Source of the DNA: Endomicrobium sp.
GTDB lineage: Bacteria > Elusimicrobiota > Endomicrobiia > Endomicrobiales > Endomicrobiaceae
NCBI GenBank assembly: GCA_031289585.1
Contig: JAITPF010000037.1
Span: 62,001 to 126,000, forward strand
Reading direction: 5' to 3'
Length of the DNA stretch: 64,000 bases
The stretch's first letter is position 1; each line of letters opens with the position of its first letter. Below are positions 36,824 through 45,170 of this stretch, piece by piece. Below the pieces are notes generated by a model. That model searched no databases, was not told the DNA's origin, and worked only from the letters and a program-made list of their open reading frames with translations. The position numbers and the translations under genes are program-made.

Positions 36824-37077
36824 AGTTTAAAAGCTCGAAAAAAGACAACATTAGAAAGATTGAGACTCAGTTTAAACAAATAAATGAACAAACAGTATAT
36901 AAAACTGAAAAAGATGGAAATGATATTTTATGGAAACCTACATATAAATGGTATGTAAAGAGTATAGGAATAGTTCTTGGTATATTGATTATTACGTTTT
37001 TTGTATTAAATATTGTTTTAAAACCATATATGAGAAATATTAACCATGAGATTACTCCATGGCTTGGTCAAAGATGA
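36820..37077 (+). CDS. Small single-pass membrane protein between kdsA and kdsC
   Basis: The 85-aa protein has a basic cytoplasmic N-terminal half (KSSKKDNIRKIETQF), one membrane helix (about residues 48-68, SIGIVLGILIITFFVLNIVL) and a short extracytoplasmic tail. The family was not recognised. ATGA overlaps at both ends (with kdsA and kdsC) show that it belongs to the KDO operon, so a role in KDO or LPS assembly at the inner membrane is a reasonable inference. Confidence 0.7.
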   Translation: MKFKSSKKDNIRKIETQFKQINEQTVYKTEKDGNDILWKPTYKWYVKSIGIVLGILIITFFVLNIVLKPYMRNINHEITPWLGQR

Positions 37078-37616
37078 TGAAAAAAGATAAAAAAGATATT
37101 ATAAAAAAGGCAAAAAAAGTTAAATTGTTAGCCTCTGATGTCGATGGAGTTTTAACGCGCGGTGAAATAATAATATTTAATGATGGTGAAGAGATCAAAG
37201 TATGGAATGTTAAAGATGGAATGGGGTATGGTATACTTTCAAGAATATCTCCGAAAATTAAAACCGCGTGGATAACTGGCAGAAAGTCTCTTCAGGTTGA
37301 AAGACGCGCAAAAGATATGAATATTAATTATCTTGTCCAAAGCTGTATGAGTAAAAAAGAGGCTTTGGAAAAAATATTAATGGAAAATAGTTTTAAAGCA
37401 TCTGAAACGGCATATATTGGTGATGATATAGTAGATATACCGATATTAAAAGTAGTAGGGCTTTCATTGTGTCCTGCTGATGCCTGTGAAGAAGTAAAAC
37501 AATGTGTTGATTATGTTTCAATTTTTAAAGGTGGTGAAGGTGTTGTAAGAGATGTAATAGAACTTGTTATGAAGGCAAAAAACGATTGGAAAAAGTCTTT
37601 GGAAACATATAAATGA
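37074..37616 (+). CDS. kdsC: KDO-8-phosphate phosphatase (HAD family)
   Basis: This HAD phosphatase of about 180 aa, without a cap domain, matches KdsC: LLASDVDGVLTRGEI (nucleophile and acid Asp), TAWITGRKS, and AYIGDDIVDIPILKVVG. The track uses ATG 37059; ATG 37074 gives the ATGA coupling to the preceding gene. Together with kdsD, kdsA and kdsB it completes KDO synthesis and activation in this window. Confidence 0.92.
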   Translation: MMKKDKKDIIKKAKKVKLLASDVDGVLTRGEIIIFNDGEEIKVWNVKDGMGYGILSRISPKIKTAWITGRKSLQVERRAKDMNINYLVQSCMSKKEALEKILMENSFKASETAYIGDDIVDIPILKVVGLSLCPADACEEVKQCVDYVSIFKGGEGVVRDVIELVMKAKNDWKKSLETYK

Positions 37617-37850
37617 GGATAATTTTACTAGAATTTGCAGAAGAGTTTACTATTACAGCGCGTTTGTTTTAGTAGGACTTGCTCAGAAGATAATGAGTAC
37701 AGACATAAAACTATAAAATCATCTGGTAATTTTGATAAAGATGTTGAGACTCTTGTTCAAAAAGTTTCTCTTGTTTTAGTTTTAGAGGAACATATAAAAC
37801 AATATCCTCGACGGTGGGTATGGTTCTATGAGAGATGGAAGACGAGTTCT
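37617..37850 (+). pseudogene. Internally deleted lipid A acyltransferase (LpxL/HtrB-like) remnant
   Basis: Just after kdsC, one frame reads RICRRVYYYSAFVLVGLAQK, the N-terminal segment expected of lysophospholipid/lauroyl acyltransferases. Further on, another frame reads DKDVETLVQKVSLVL and EEHIKQYPRRWVWFYERWK, the conserved C-terminus of that family. The central catalytic HxxxxD region is absent. The C-terminal piece happens to be in frame with lptC, which explains the track's long ORF 37635-38402. Confidence 0.65.
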
Positions 37851-37868
37851 AAAGGTAATGTGGCAAAT

Positions 37869-38402
37869 ATGAGAAATAAGCTGAAAGTAAAAATAATAAT
37901 TCGGTTTATTGTAATTTTTGTGAGTTTTGCTTTTTTTATTGGTTGCAAAGCTGAAAAAACTATTGTTGAAGAAGCTCCACCTGTGTTTGAACAAGCTATA
38001 GAAAGATTTACGATAACGGAAACACACAAAGGAGAATTAAAAATGATTTTGGAAGCAGAGTCTGCTGTTATTAACGAAAGCAAAAATATTGCTCATTTAA
38101 AACTTCCGATAATAAAATTTTATAATGAAGGTAGTTATGTTTCAACGCTTGTTACCGAAAGTGCTGATATAAATACGGAGACTTATGATATCAAAGGCAA
38201 TGGCAAATGTACTGTCGATAGTGCAAATAACGAGCATTTGCAGACTACAGATTTAATGTATAATGCGAAAAAAGAATTAGTTTATAGTAATAATAATGTC
38301 AAAATTACAAAACCAGGTGAAACGGTATATGGCACAAGTTTTGAGGCTGATACCAAACTTGAGAAAATAGTCATTAAAAACCAAAGGATTATAGTTGATT
38401 AA
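37869..38402 (+). CDS. lptC: LptC-like LPS export protein, probable lipoprotein
   Basis: The 177-aa protein has a membrane helix ending in a lipobox-like FAFFIGC (residues 10-24) and an LptC/YrbK beta-jellyroll domain (FTITETHKGELKMILEAESA, HLKLPIIKFYNEG, NEHLQTTDLMYNAKKELVYS). LptC sits on the inner membrane and hands LPS to LptA. ATG 37869 is chosen because upstream codons belong to the dead acyltransferase. It overlaps lptA by 8 nt. Confidence 0.78.
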   Translation: MRNKLKVKIIIRFIVIFVSFAFFIGCKAEKTIVEEAPPVFEQAIERFTITETHKGELKMILEAESAVINESKNIAHLKLPIIKFYNEGSYVSTLVTESADINTETYDIKGNGKCTVDSANNEHLQTTDLMYNAKKELVYSNNNVKITKPGETVYGTSFEADTKLEKIVIKNQRIIVD

Positions 38403-39072
38403 AATAGGCAGTTTGTTATTTATGATTTTTACGTTTGTCGAAATTTCTTTTGCTAATGCTATTTCAGGAAAAACTATTGTAACTGGTAATAAATTGGAAG
38501 TAAGAAATGGTGGTAATGTTATAATTTCAAAAGGTAATTCAAAAGCTATTGATGATGTAAATGTTATAACAGCTGACAAGATGACTTACAATAAAAAAAG
38601 TTCTAATCTTTCAGCATCAAGCAATGTTAAATTATTATCAAAAACACAAGATAATGAACCACTTGAAGCGTATGGGGAATTTGCGCAGTATTGTATAAAT
38701 GACGAAAAAGGAAAGATTTGGGGATATAATACTGTAGTTAAGTATTTTATGCAAACTTCTACGTTGCCGCTTATTTTAAATGCGCAGGAAATTTATGTTG
38801 ATAGAAAACAGACAGCTCTGAGTGCTTATAGTAATGTTGAAGTTATAACTTCATCCGGAACAATTTACTCAGATAATGCTGTTTTTGATAAAAAAACGCT
38901 AAGTGTAGTTTTCAGAAAAGATAAGAAAAGACCTATCGCTGATGTTTTATATGAAAGTAGAAAAGGTCTTTATGAGGCGGATGAAATTGTTTTTTACAAT
39001 TCTGATGACAATAAAAAGATAGTTATGAATGGTTCAGTTAAAGGGAAAATTGAGATGGAAGATAAAAAATGA
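38395..39072 (+). CDS. lptA: LptA-like periplasmic LPS transport protein (OstA domain)
   Basis: The 225-aa exported protein has a signal peptide (SLLFMIFTFVEISFANA) and OstA repeats (KTIVTGNKLEVRNGGNVIIS, VITADKMTYNKKSSNLSASS, NAQEIYVDRKQTALSAYSNV). It should form the periplasmic bridge between LptC and LptD. The start is TTG 38395, or ATG 38422, which would leave a shorter signal peptide. It overlaps lptB by 4 bases. Confidence 0.82.
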   Translation: MIKIGSLLFMIFTFVEISFANAISGKTIVTGNKLEVRNGGNVIISKGNSKAIDDVNVITADKMTYNKKSSNLSASSNVKLLSKTQDNEPLEAYGEFAQYCINDEKGKIWGYNTVVKYFMQTSTLPLILNAQEIYVDRKQTALSAYSNVEVITSSGTIYSDNAVFDKKTLSVVFRKDKKRPIADVLYESRKGLYEADEIVFYNSDDNKKIVMNGSVKGKIEMEDKK

Positions 39073-39788
39073 TACTTAGAACCGAAAATTTATTTAAAAA
39101 GTATAAATATAGAATGGTTGTAAATGGCATAAGCATAAATGTAAGACAGGGTGAGATTGTTGGTTTGCTGGGACCTAACGGAGCGGGAAAAACTACAACT
39201 TTTTATATGACGGTCGGGCTTGTAAAACCTTACGATGGTAGTGTTTATCTTGATGATAAAGAAATAACGGATTATCCTATGTACCAAAAGGCAAGAGCCG
39301 GAATTGGATATCTTGCACAGGAATCGTCGATATTTAGAGGGCTTACTGTTGAAGATAATCTTATGTCTATAGCTCAAATGCTTCCCATTTCTAAGCTTGA
39401 GCAAAAAGAAAAAGTTGATTTGTTTCTTGCAGATTTTGGTCTTACAAAATTACGCAAACAGTTAAGTGTTACGTTATCAGGTGGTGAGAAAAGAAGACTT
39501 GAAATTGCAAGAGTGCTTATAACAGATCCAAAATTTTTACTCTTAGATGAACCTTTTGTTGGGATTGATCCGATAACAGTTGATGATGTACAGAAAATTA
39601 TTAAAAAGTTAAAAGAGAGAGGTTTGGGCATTCTTATAACAGATCACAATGTCAGAGAAACTCTCGAGATCATTGATAGAGCATACATAATTTATGAGGG
39701 AAAAATTCTGCTTGAGGATGGTGCAAAGAAACTGCTTGAAAACCCTAAAGCCAGAAAAGTATATTTAGGAGATAATTTCAAAATGTAG
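39069..39788 (+). CDS. lptB: LPS export ABC transporter ATPase
   Basis: The 239-aa ABC ATPase shows Walker A LLGPNGAGKTTTFYMTVGL, the LptB-typical YLAQESSIFRGLTVEDNL Q-loop region, signature LSGGEKRRLEIARVL, Walker B FLLLDEPFVGIDP and switch His ITDHNVRETLEI. It powers LPS extraction with LptF/LptG, which are not in the window. Confidence 0.95.
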   Translation: MILRTENLFKKYKYRMVVNGISINVRQGEIVGLLGPNGAGKTTTFYMTVGLVKPYDGSVYLDDKEITDYPMYQKARAGIGYLAQESSIFRGLTVEDNLMSIAQMLPISKLEQKEKVDLFLADFGLTKLRKQLSVTLSGGEKRRLEIARVLITDPKFLLLDEPFVGIDPITVDDVQKIIKKLKERGLGILITDHNVRETLEIIDRAYIIYEGKILLEDGAKKLLENPKARKVYLGDNFKM

Positions 39789-39896
39789 CAGATGTTGTTG
39801 TAAGCCTCTAACTTGGAGTATATTAGAGACTATAAATTTTGGAACAAATTTTGTATATTTTTAATGGTAGTGTTCTGTACGGTAAAGGAGGAATAA

Positions 39897-40451
39897 ATGC
39901 AGATTAACATTACGGCAAGACATTTAAAATTGACTGATTCTATTAATTCTTATGTCCGCAAAAAAATTGCAAAAACTAGTAAGTTTTATGATGGTGATGA
40001 CGTGTGGGCACATGTTATTTTATCGGTTGAAAAAAACAGACAGATAACTGAAATTGTTTTCCATGTAGGGAAACTTTTCTTTAGAGCAAAAGAGCAATCC
40101 ACCGATTTATACACTTCAATAGATTTAACCGTAGATAAACTCGAAAAACAACTCAAAAAACAAAAAGAAATCTCAAAAGTACACAGAAAAGATAATTTAA
40201 AAGTTTCAAAAGATAAAAAACATAATATTGAAGAGGTGTTTTCTTATGATGTTATGGAAGATTCAAGAACGAAAATATCAGAAATAAAGCGTTTTGATTT
40301 AAAACCGGTAATTATAGAAGAAGCTATTAATGAAATGGATAATCTTGGATATAGAGTTTATATGTTTAAAAATAGTGTGAATGATAAAGTTAGTGTTCTT
40401 TATCGCAATGATACTGGGTCAATAGTTCTTTTGGAACCTGATGAAACTTGA
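39897..40451 (+). CDS. hpf: Ribosome hibernation promoting factor, long form
   Basis: The 184-aa protein has an S30AE domain (residues 1-100; MQINITARHLKLTDSINSYV) and the C-terminal dimerisation domain of long HPF (about 125-184; YRVYMFKNSVNDKVSVLYR, GSIVLLEPDE). It dimerises 70S ribosomes in stationary cells. A strong AAAGGAGGAA ribosome site precedes the ATG. Confidence 0.93.
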   Translation: MQINITARHLKLTDSINSYVRKKIAKTSKFYDGDDVWAHVILSVEKNRQITEIVFHVGKLFFRAKEQSTDLYTSIDLTVDKLEKQLKKQKEISKVHRKDNLKVSKDKKHNIEEVFSYDVMEDSRTKISEIKRFDLKPVIIEEAINEMDNLGYRVYMFKNSVNDKVSVLYRNDTGSIVLLEPDET

Positions 40452-40471
40452 AATAACAGGAGAGGTAAAAA

Positions 40472-40930
40472 ATGAAGATTATGGATTTTTTAAGTCAAGA
40501 TGCAATTGTTGTAGATTTAAAGTCGACAGATAAAAAATCGGCGATTATTGAGCTTGTAGAGGTTTTGAAAGATATAAAAAAAATCAAAAAACCTGACGAG
40601 ATTATTGATGTCGTTTTGGAACGAGAAAAGCTTGGTTCTACAGGAATTGGACAGGGTGTTGCAATACCTCATGGAAAAACTGATATTTTGCAGGAACAAA
40701 TAGGAGTTCTTGGAATTTCACGTAAAGGTATAGAATTTAATTCTCTTGATGGTGAACCGGTTAACATAATTTTTCTTTTGGTTGGTCCTATCGAAGTGGC
40801 GGGTCAACATTTAAAGGCGTTGTCAAAAATTTCTAGACTCTTTAAAGATAAATTTTTAAGACAAGCTATAAAAGATGCAACTACAAAAGAAGACGTTGCA
40901 AAAATAATACAACAAGAGGACGCTTATTAA
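40472..40930 (+). CDS. ptsN: PTS EIIA of the fructose/nitrogen type (PtsN-like)
   Basis: The 152-aa EIIA-2 domain has the phosphorylatable His in GIGQGVAIPHGKTD and the LLVGPIEVAGQHLKALSKIS segment. It stands between hpf and the hprK remnant, the usual hpf-ptsN-hprK-rapZ order, so a regulatory role rather than sugar import is likely. AGGAG lies 8 nt before the ATG. Confidence 0.9.
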   Translation: MKIMDFLSQDAIVVDLKSTDKKSAIIELVEVLKDIKKIKKPDEIIDVVLEREKLGSTGIGQGVAIPHGKTDILQEQIGVLGISRKGIEFNSLDGEPVNIIFLLVGPIEVAGQHLKALSKISRLFKDKFLRQAIKDATTKEDVAKIIQQEDAY

Positions 40931-40936
40931 GTATAT

Positions 40937-41110
40937 ATGGATATAAATACGCTTCTTAAAGAAAAAGGCGAAGATTTTAAATTCGAACTTATAAACAAGG
41001 ATGTGGCAGAAAATTACAATTCTAGGAGTATATGGTAAAGTCTTGCTGTGATTGTTGAAACGGCAAGCTTAACCAGAGAGATTTACACGATAGGTTACAT
41101 AATATATGAT
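40937..41110 (+). pseudogene. hprK: HPr kinase/phosphorylase remnant, internally deleted
   Basis: ATG 40937 opens MDINTLLKEKGEDFKFELIN, the normal HprK N-terminus, and the frame then reaches a TAA at 41036. In the same frame right after it comes SLAVIVETASLTREIYTIGY, which matches the HprK C-terminus (family pattern AVIVEVAAxNxxxKxxGYN). About 250 central codons including the P-loop and capping site are gone. It sits exactly where hprK is expected, before rapZ. Confidence 0.75.
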
Positions 41111-41969
41111 AAAATTATACATAATTTCAGGCATGTCAGGTGCAGGAAAAAGTCAAGCTTTAAAAATATTTGAAGATTTTGGCTTTGTCTGCGTTGATAA
41201 TATGCCTGTTCAAATGATAGCTGATTTTGTTGATATATGTCTTAAAAATCCATGCAAATATAGAAATGTGGCAATAAGTATAGATTCACGTGCTGGAGAA
41301 GCACTTACGTCTTTTAAAGATTTGCTTGCTACATTTATATTAAAAGAGAAAAAAGTAAACTATAAAATTATTTTTTTTAATGCGATTGATTCAGTTTTAC
41401 TCAGGCGCTATTCGGAGACTCGTCACCATCATCCTTTGGGAAAATCATTGCTTGAGGGAATAAGACTTGAAAGAAAAATTATAGACAGGATTTTTACGAT
41501 TGCGGACGAAGTTATAGATACTTCAGACCTTACTATTGGGGAACTAAAAAAAGTAATATCAATACTCACAGGCATTCAACATTCCGGAAAACGGTATCTA
41601 AATATTTCTGTTCTTTCTTTTGGATATAAATATGGATTACCAAATGACGCTGACATAGTTTATGATGTACGTTTTATAACAAATCCAAATTATGTTCACG
41701 AATTAAAGTTTAAAACGGGTAAGGATAAAGCTGTTAAAAGGTATATAGAAAAACAAAAAGAATTCAAGACTTTCTTTAATATGTTCTCAAGAATTATAGA
41801 AACGACGCTTCCGAGATATATTAAAGAAGGCAAAAGCTATCTGACTATAGCAATAGGATGTACAGGCGGACGGCACAGATCAGTTTTTGCTGCCGAAAAA
41901 CTTGCCAAATTTTTAAAAGGTAAAAAGTATAATGTAAAACTTAACCACAGAGATATTTTGCATTTATAA
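41106..41969 (+). CDS. rapZ: RNase adapter / nucleotide-binding protein RapZ
   Basis: The 287-aa protein has Walker A SGMSGAGKSQALKIFED, FVCVDNMPVQMIADF, SETRHHHPLG, and the C-terminal domain FKTFFNMFSRIIETTLPRYI with IAIGCTGGRHRSVFAAEKLA. In E. coli it steers RNase E to the GlmZ sRNA, sensing glucosamine-6-P; its role in this lineage is unknown. Its start overlaps the hprK remnant. Confidence 0.94.
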   Translation: MIKLYIISGMSGAGKSQALKIFEDFGFVCVDNMPVQMIADFVDICLKNPCKYRNVAISIDSRAGEALTSFKDLLATFILKEKKVNYKIIFFNAIDSVLLRRYSETRHHHPLGKSLLEGIRLERKIIDRIFTIADEVIDTSDLTIGELKKVISILTGIQHSGKRYLNISVLSFGYKYGLPNDADIVYDVRFITNPNYVHELKFKTGKDKAVKRYIEKQKEFKTFFNMFSRIIETTLPRYIKEGKSYLTIAIGCTGGRHRSVFAAEKLAKFLKGKKYNVKLNHRDILHL

Positions 41970-42004
41970 GGAGATTTTATCCTTTGTATTAGGAGAATCT
42001 AAAG

Positions 42005-42415
42005 ATGATTAAGATTATTGTTATAGCGCATGGTGAATTAGCGCAGGAATTGGTCAATTCTGCAGAAACTATTGCCGGAAAACAACCTAATCTCTATGCT
42101 GTTAAAAGAGATAACAGTGATAGTTTAATTCATATGCAGGAAAAGGTGGGCGATCTTTTGAAAAATATAAATGATGAATATGGAACGTTGATACTTGCTG
42201 ATATGATTGGAGGAACTCCATGCAATGCATCCGTTCCAATGTGTAGATCTTTTAACATAGAAATTCTTTCTGGAGTCAATCTTCCGATGGTGTTATCTGC
42301 AGTATTTTCAAGCAAGAATGCGATAAGTGCTTTAGATTTAGTAGAAAAGATACTGCTTGATGGACAAAAAAGCATAATAAACGTAAAAAAAGCGATATTC
42401 AATAAAATAAAATGA
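42005..42415 (+). CDS. PTS EIIA, mannose/sorbose family
   Basis: The 136-aa domain protein has its phosphorylation site at IVIAHGELAQELVNSAE and the typical LADMIGGTPCNASV loop. It receives phosphate from HPr and passes it to EIIB, encoded 18 nt downstream. AGGAG lies about 10 nt before the ATG. Confidence 0.92.
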   Translation: MIKIIVIAHGELAQELVNSAETIAGKQPNLYAVKRDNSDSLIHMQEKVGDLLKNINDEYGTLILADMIGGTPCNASVPMCRSFNIEILSGVNLPMVLSAVFSSKNAISALDLVEKILLDGQKSIINVKKAIFNKIK

Positions 42416-42433
42416 AATTGAAGGATAAAAAAA

Positions 42434-42943
42434 ATGCCTATAGTTTTAGTAAGAATAGATGACAGATTATTACATGGACAAATAGTGCAAGGATGGCTGA
42501 AAACGATAGATATTGATGCTTTATTGGTTGTTTCAGATATGGCAGTAAAGGATATAATACAACAGACGCTTATGACTATGGCTGCTCCCAGCAATATAAG
42601 ACTTGAAATCAAAGGTCTTAAAGATGCAACAAATGCAGTTGTAAGTGAACAATACGACAAAGAAAAAGTAATGATTTTAGCATTAAATCCATCTGATATA
42701 TTCTATATGATAGAAAATGGAGCTGTTTTTAAATCTGTAAATGTTGGTGGAATGCATTTTACAAGTGGAAAAAGACAGCTTTTATACAATCTTTGTGTAG
42801 ATGATGGCGATGTAGAAAGTCTATACAGAATATACTGTAAAGGTATTGAATTAGAGGGTCGCGTTCTCCCTAAAGATGAGAGAATAAATATTATACCTGT
42901 AATAGAAAAAGAATATTGGGCAATGTGTAAGGTGGGGAAATGA
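42434..42943 (+). CDS. PTS EIIB, mannose/sorbose family
   Basis: The 169-aa EIIB has the active-site His in IVLVRIDDRLLHGQIVQGWL and the family's VNVGGMHFTSGKRQL. It phosphorylates incoming sugar at the IIC/IID channel. It overlaps the downstream GH57 gene by 4 bases, so that enzyme is co-translated with the transporter. Confidence 0.94.
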   Translation: MPIVLVRIDDRLLHGQIVQGWLKTIDIDALLVVSDMAVKDIIQQTLMTMAAPSNIRLEIKGLKDATNAVVSEQYDKEKVMILALNPSDIFYMIENGAVFKSVNVGGMHFTSGKRQLLYNLCVDDGDVESLYRIYCKGIELEGRVLPKDERINIIPVIEKEYWAMCKVGK

Positions 42944-45003
42944 GTAAAGTTAAGTTTGTTTTTTGTACACATAATCACCAACCTGTAGGAAATTTCGATT
43001 GGGTTTTTGAAAGGGCTTATCAGGTTTCGTATAGACCTTTTATGAACGTTATGTTAAATCATCCAAAAATAAAATGGAGTATGCACGCAAGTGGAATGTT
43101 ATGGGAATATTTTGCAAGAGAACATCTTGATTATATTAAAAATATAAAGAGTCTAGTTGCAAGTGGTAATCTTGAACTATTGTCTGGTGGTTATTATGAA
43201 CCATTGATGTCCTCGATTCCTGATAGAGATAAAATAGGACAAATAAATAAAATGACCTGCTATATAAAGGATAAATTTGGTTGTGAAGAAGCTAATGGAG
43301 TCTGGCTTGCTGAAAGAGTATGGGAGCCAGGTATGGCTAAAATTCTTGCCGAAAGAGGAATAAATTACACTGTATTAGATGATTCTCATTTTGCATCAGC
43401 AGGTATGGATATAGAAAGATTGAATGGTTACTATACTACTGAAGAGCAAGGATATAGCCTTAATATTTTTCCAATAAGTCAGAAAATGAGATATCTTGTT
43501 CCTTTTGCTGATGTTGAAAACACAATAGAATATTTTAAGTACCTTGTAAAAGAGAGTCCAAATTCAGATCCAGTTGTTGTTATGGCAGATGACGGTGAAA
43601 AGTTTGGTATGTGGCCAAGTACTTATAAACACGTTTACGAAAATAAATGGCTTGAACGCTTTTTAACGTCTTTAGAAGAGAATTCCGATATAGTTGAAAC
43701 AGTGAACTTTTCTGAAGTTTTAAAAATCAAAAAATCATCAGGCAGGGTTTATCTATCGTGTTCTTCTTATTTTGAAATGTCGCAATGGGCTTTGCCAACG
43801 TCTACACAGCAATCTTTTGAAAATGTTATAAATAGATGCAGAGAGGACAGTGAAGTAAAAAGATTTTTACGAGGAGGGTTTTGGAGAAACTTTTTGACTA
43901 AATACGAAGAAGCAAATAATATGCATAAAAGAATGATTTACGTAAGCGAAAAAATAAAAAAGTATATTGACAATAAAAAGCCACATATTGAAAAAGCTTT
44001 AGATAGTTTATATGCAGCGCAATGTAACTGTGCTTATTGGCATGGAATTTTCGGTGGACTTTATTTACCTCATTTAAGGAATGCAGTTTACAATATGCTT
44101 TTAAAAGCGGAAAATCTGTACAATAAATCAATGCTTAAAAGACCTACTTGGAATATTTTTGATTTTAACTGTGATTCTGTTGATGAGTATTTATTTGAAA
44201 GCAAAATGCAAAATATTTATGTGTCTCCGGCGGTAGGGGGGTCAATATTTGAGTGGGATATTTTTCAAATTAATCACAATCTTCTTAATGTATTAACAAG
44301 AAGATATGAGTCGTACCATAAAAAACTCAGGGACAATATAAATAATACTGTAATTGTAAGTGACAATGAATCTGAAGTACAGACTATACACGTTAATGCG
44401 GTAAAAGTAAAAGAGATAAATCTCGATAAGTTTTTGGTTTATGATGCTTATAAAAGAGCATCTCTGATAGATCATTTCTTAGCAAACGATATAAAGCATG
44501 ATGAGTGTATGTTTGGTTATTATGAAGAAAAAGGTGATTTTGTATCTGGTATATATAATGCTTGTGTAAAAGGAGCTAAAATTATTCTTAAAAGGTACGG
44601 TAAAGTCAATGGAAAAAATGTTGAGATTGTAAAAGAAATATCGCCGCTTTCAAACGGTTATGCAGTTGCGTATGAAATTAAAAATGATTCATCTGAAATT
44701 CTTGATGTTTGTTTTGCTCCAGAGCAGGTTTTTGCTTTTTCGTCAAAAGCAGAAGATGATTTTGGAGATTTAAAATCAATTGATATATGGAAAAGATATG
44801 ATGATTATTTTAAAATAGAAGTTGAATTAAAGATCTCATGCAAAAGTGACTTGTTTATTTATCCTGTGGAAACAATTTCAAATTCGGACAATGGATATGA
44901 AAAAACTTATCAAGGGACGGTTGCTGTATTTCTTGTAAAATGTGTCATTAAGCCCAAAGAAGTTAGGAAAATTTCTTTTGAAACAATTGTAAATTTTAAA
45001 TGA
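42940..45003 (+). CDS. GH57 alpha-glucanotransferase/amylase-like enzyme embedded in the PTS cluster
   Basis: The 687-aa protein has a GH57 catalytic domain at about residues 1-290 (FVFCTHNHQPVGNFDWVFE, WLAERVWEPGM with the nucleophile Glu, VVMADDGEKFGMWP with the acid/base Asp), a helical DUF1925-type region, and a C-terminal DUF1926-type beta domain (about 420-687). The layout matches 4-alpha-glucanotransferases of the GH57 family. It has no signal peptide, so it acts in the cytoplasm on glycogen or imported maltodextrin. Its position between EIIB and EIIC is unusual. Confidence 0.86.
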   Translation: MSKVKFVFCTHNHQPVGNFDWVFERAYQVSYRPFMNVMLNHPKIKWSMHASGMLWEYFAREHLDYIKNIKSLVASGNLELLSGGYYEPLMSSIPDRDKIGQINKMTCYIKDKFGCEEANGVWLAERVWEPGMAKILAERGINYTVLDDSHFASAGMDIERLNGYYTTEEQGYSLNIFPISQKMRYLVPFADVENTIEYFKYLVKESPNSDPVVVMADDGEKFGMWPSTYKHVYENKWLERFLTSLEENSDIVETVNFSEVLKIKKSSGRVYLSCSSYFEMSQWALPTSTQQSFENVINRCREDSEVKRFLRGGFWRNFLTKYEEANNMHKRMIYVSEKIKKYIDNKKPHIEKALDSLYAAQCNCAYWHGIFGGLYLPHLRNAVYNMLLKAENLYNKSMLKRPTWNIFDFNCDSVDEYLFESKMQNIYVSPAVGGSIFEWDIFQINHNLLNVLTRRYESYHKKLRDNINNTVIVSDNESEVQTIHVNAVKVKEINLDKFLVYDAYKRASLIDHFLANDIKHDECMFGYYEEKGDFVSGIYNACVKGAKIILKRYGKVNGKNVEIVKEISPLSNGYAVAYEIKNDSSEILDVCFAPEQVFAFSSKAEDDFGDLKSIDIWKRYDDYFKIEVELKISCKSDLFIYPVETISNSDNGYEKTYQGTVAVFLVKCVIKPKEVRKISFETIVNFK

Positions 45004-45170
45004 TATTATCGAGATCCCCATTGTGATAAAATTGGCAAGTGTCATCCATCAACCTAGTTGAAAATGGTTGCTATTACGAAGCCCGAGTGGCTGTGGCAAT
45101 TTATATCGTTAAAAAAGAAAAGATTACTCCTCAAAATTTGTAAATAGATTAATGGATTAGAGTATAAATT
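45004..45170. repeat. Short repeat-bearing gap between GH57 and EIIC
   Basis: Contains diverged pieces of the dispersed repeat (attacgaagcccgagtggct, gtggcaatttatatcgttaa). There is no coding region. Confidence 0.5.

Noticed and set aside
39789-39840. Hairpin CTCTAA...TTAGAG after lptB as a terminator
   Set aside because: The stem is only six A/T-rich pairs and no proper U-run follows.
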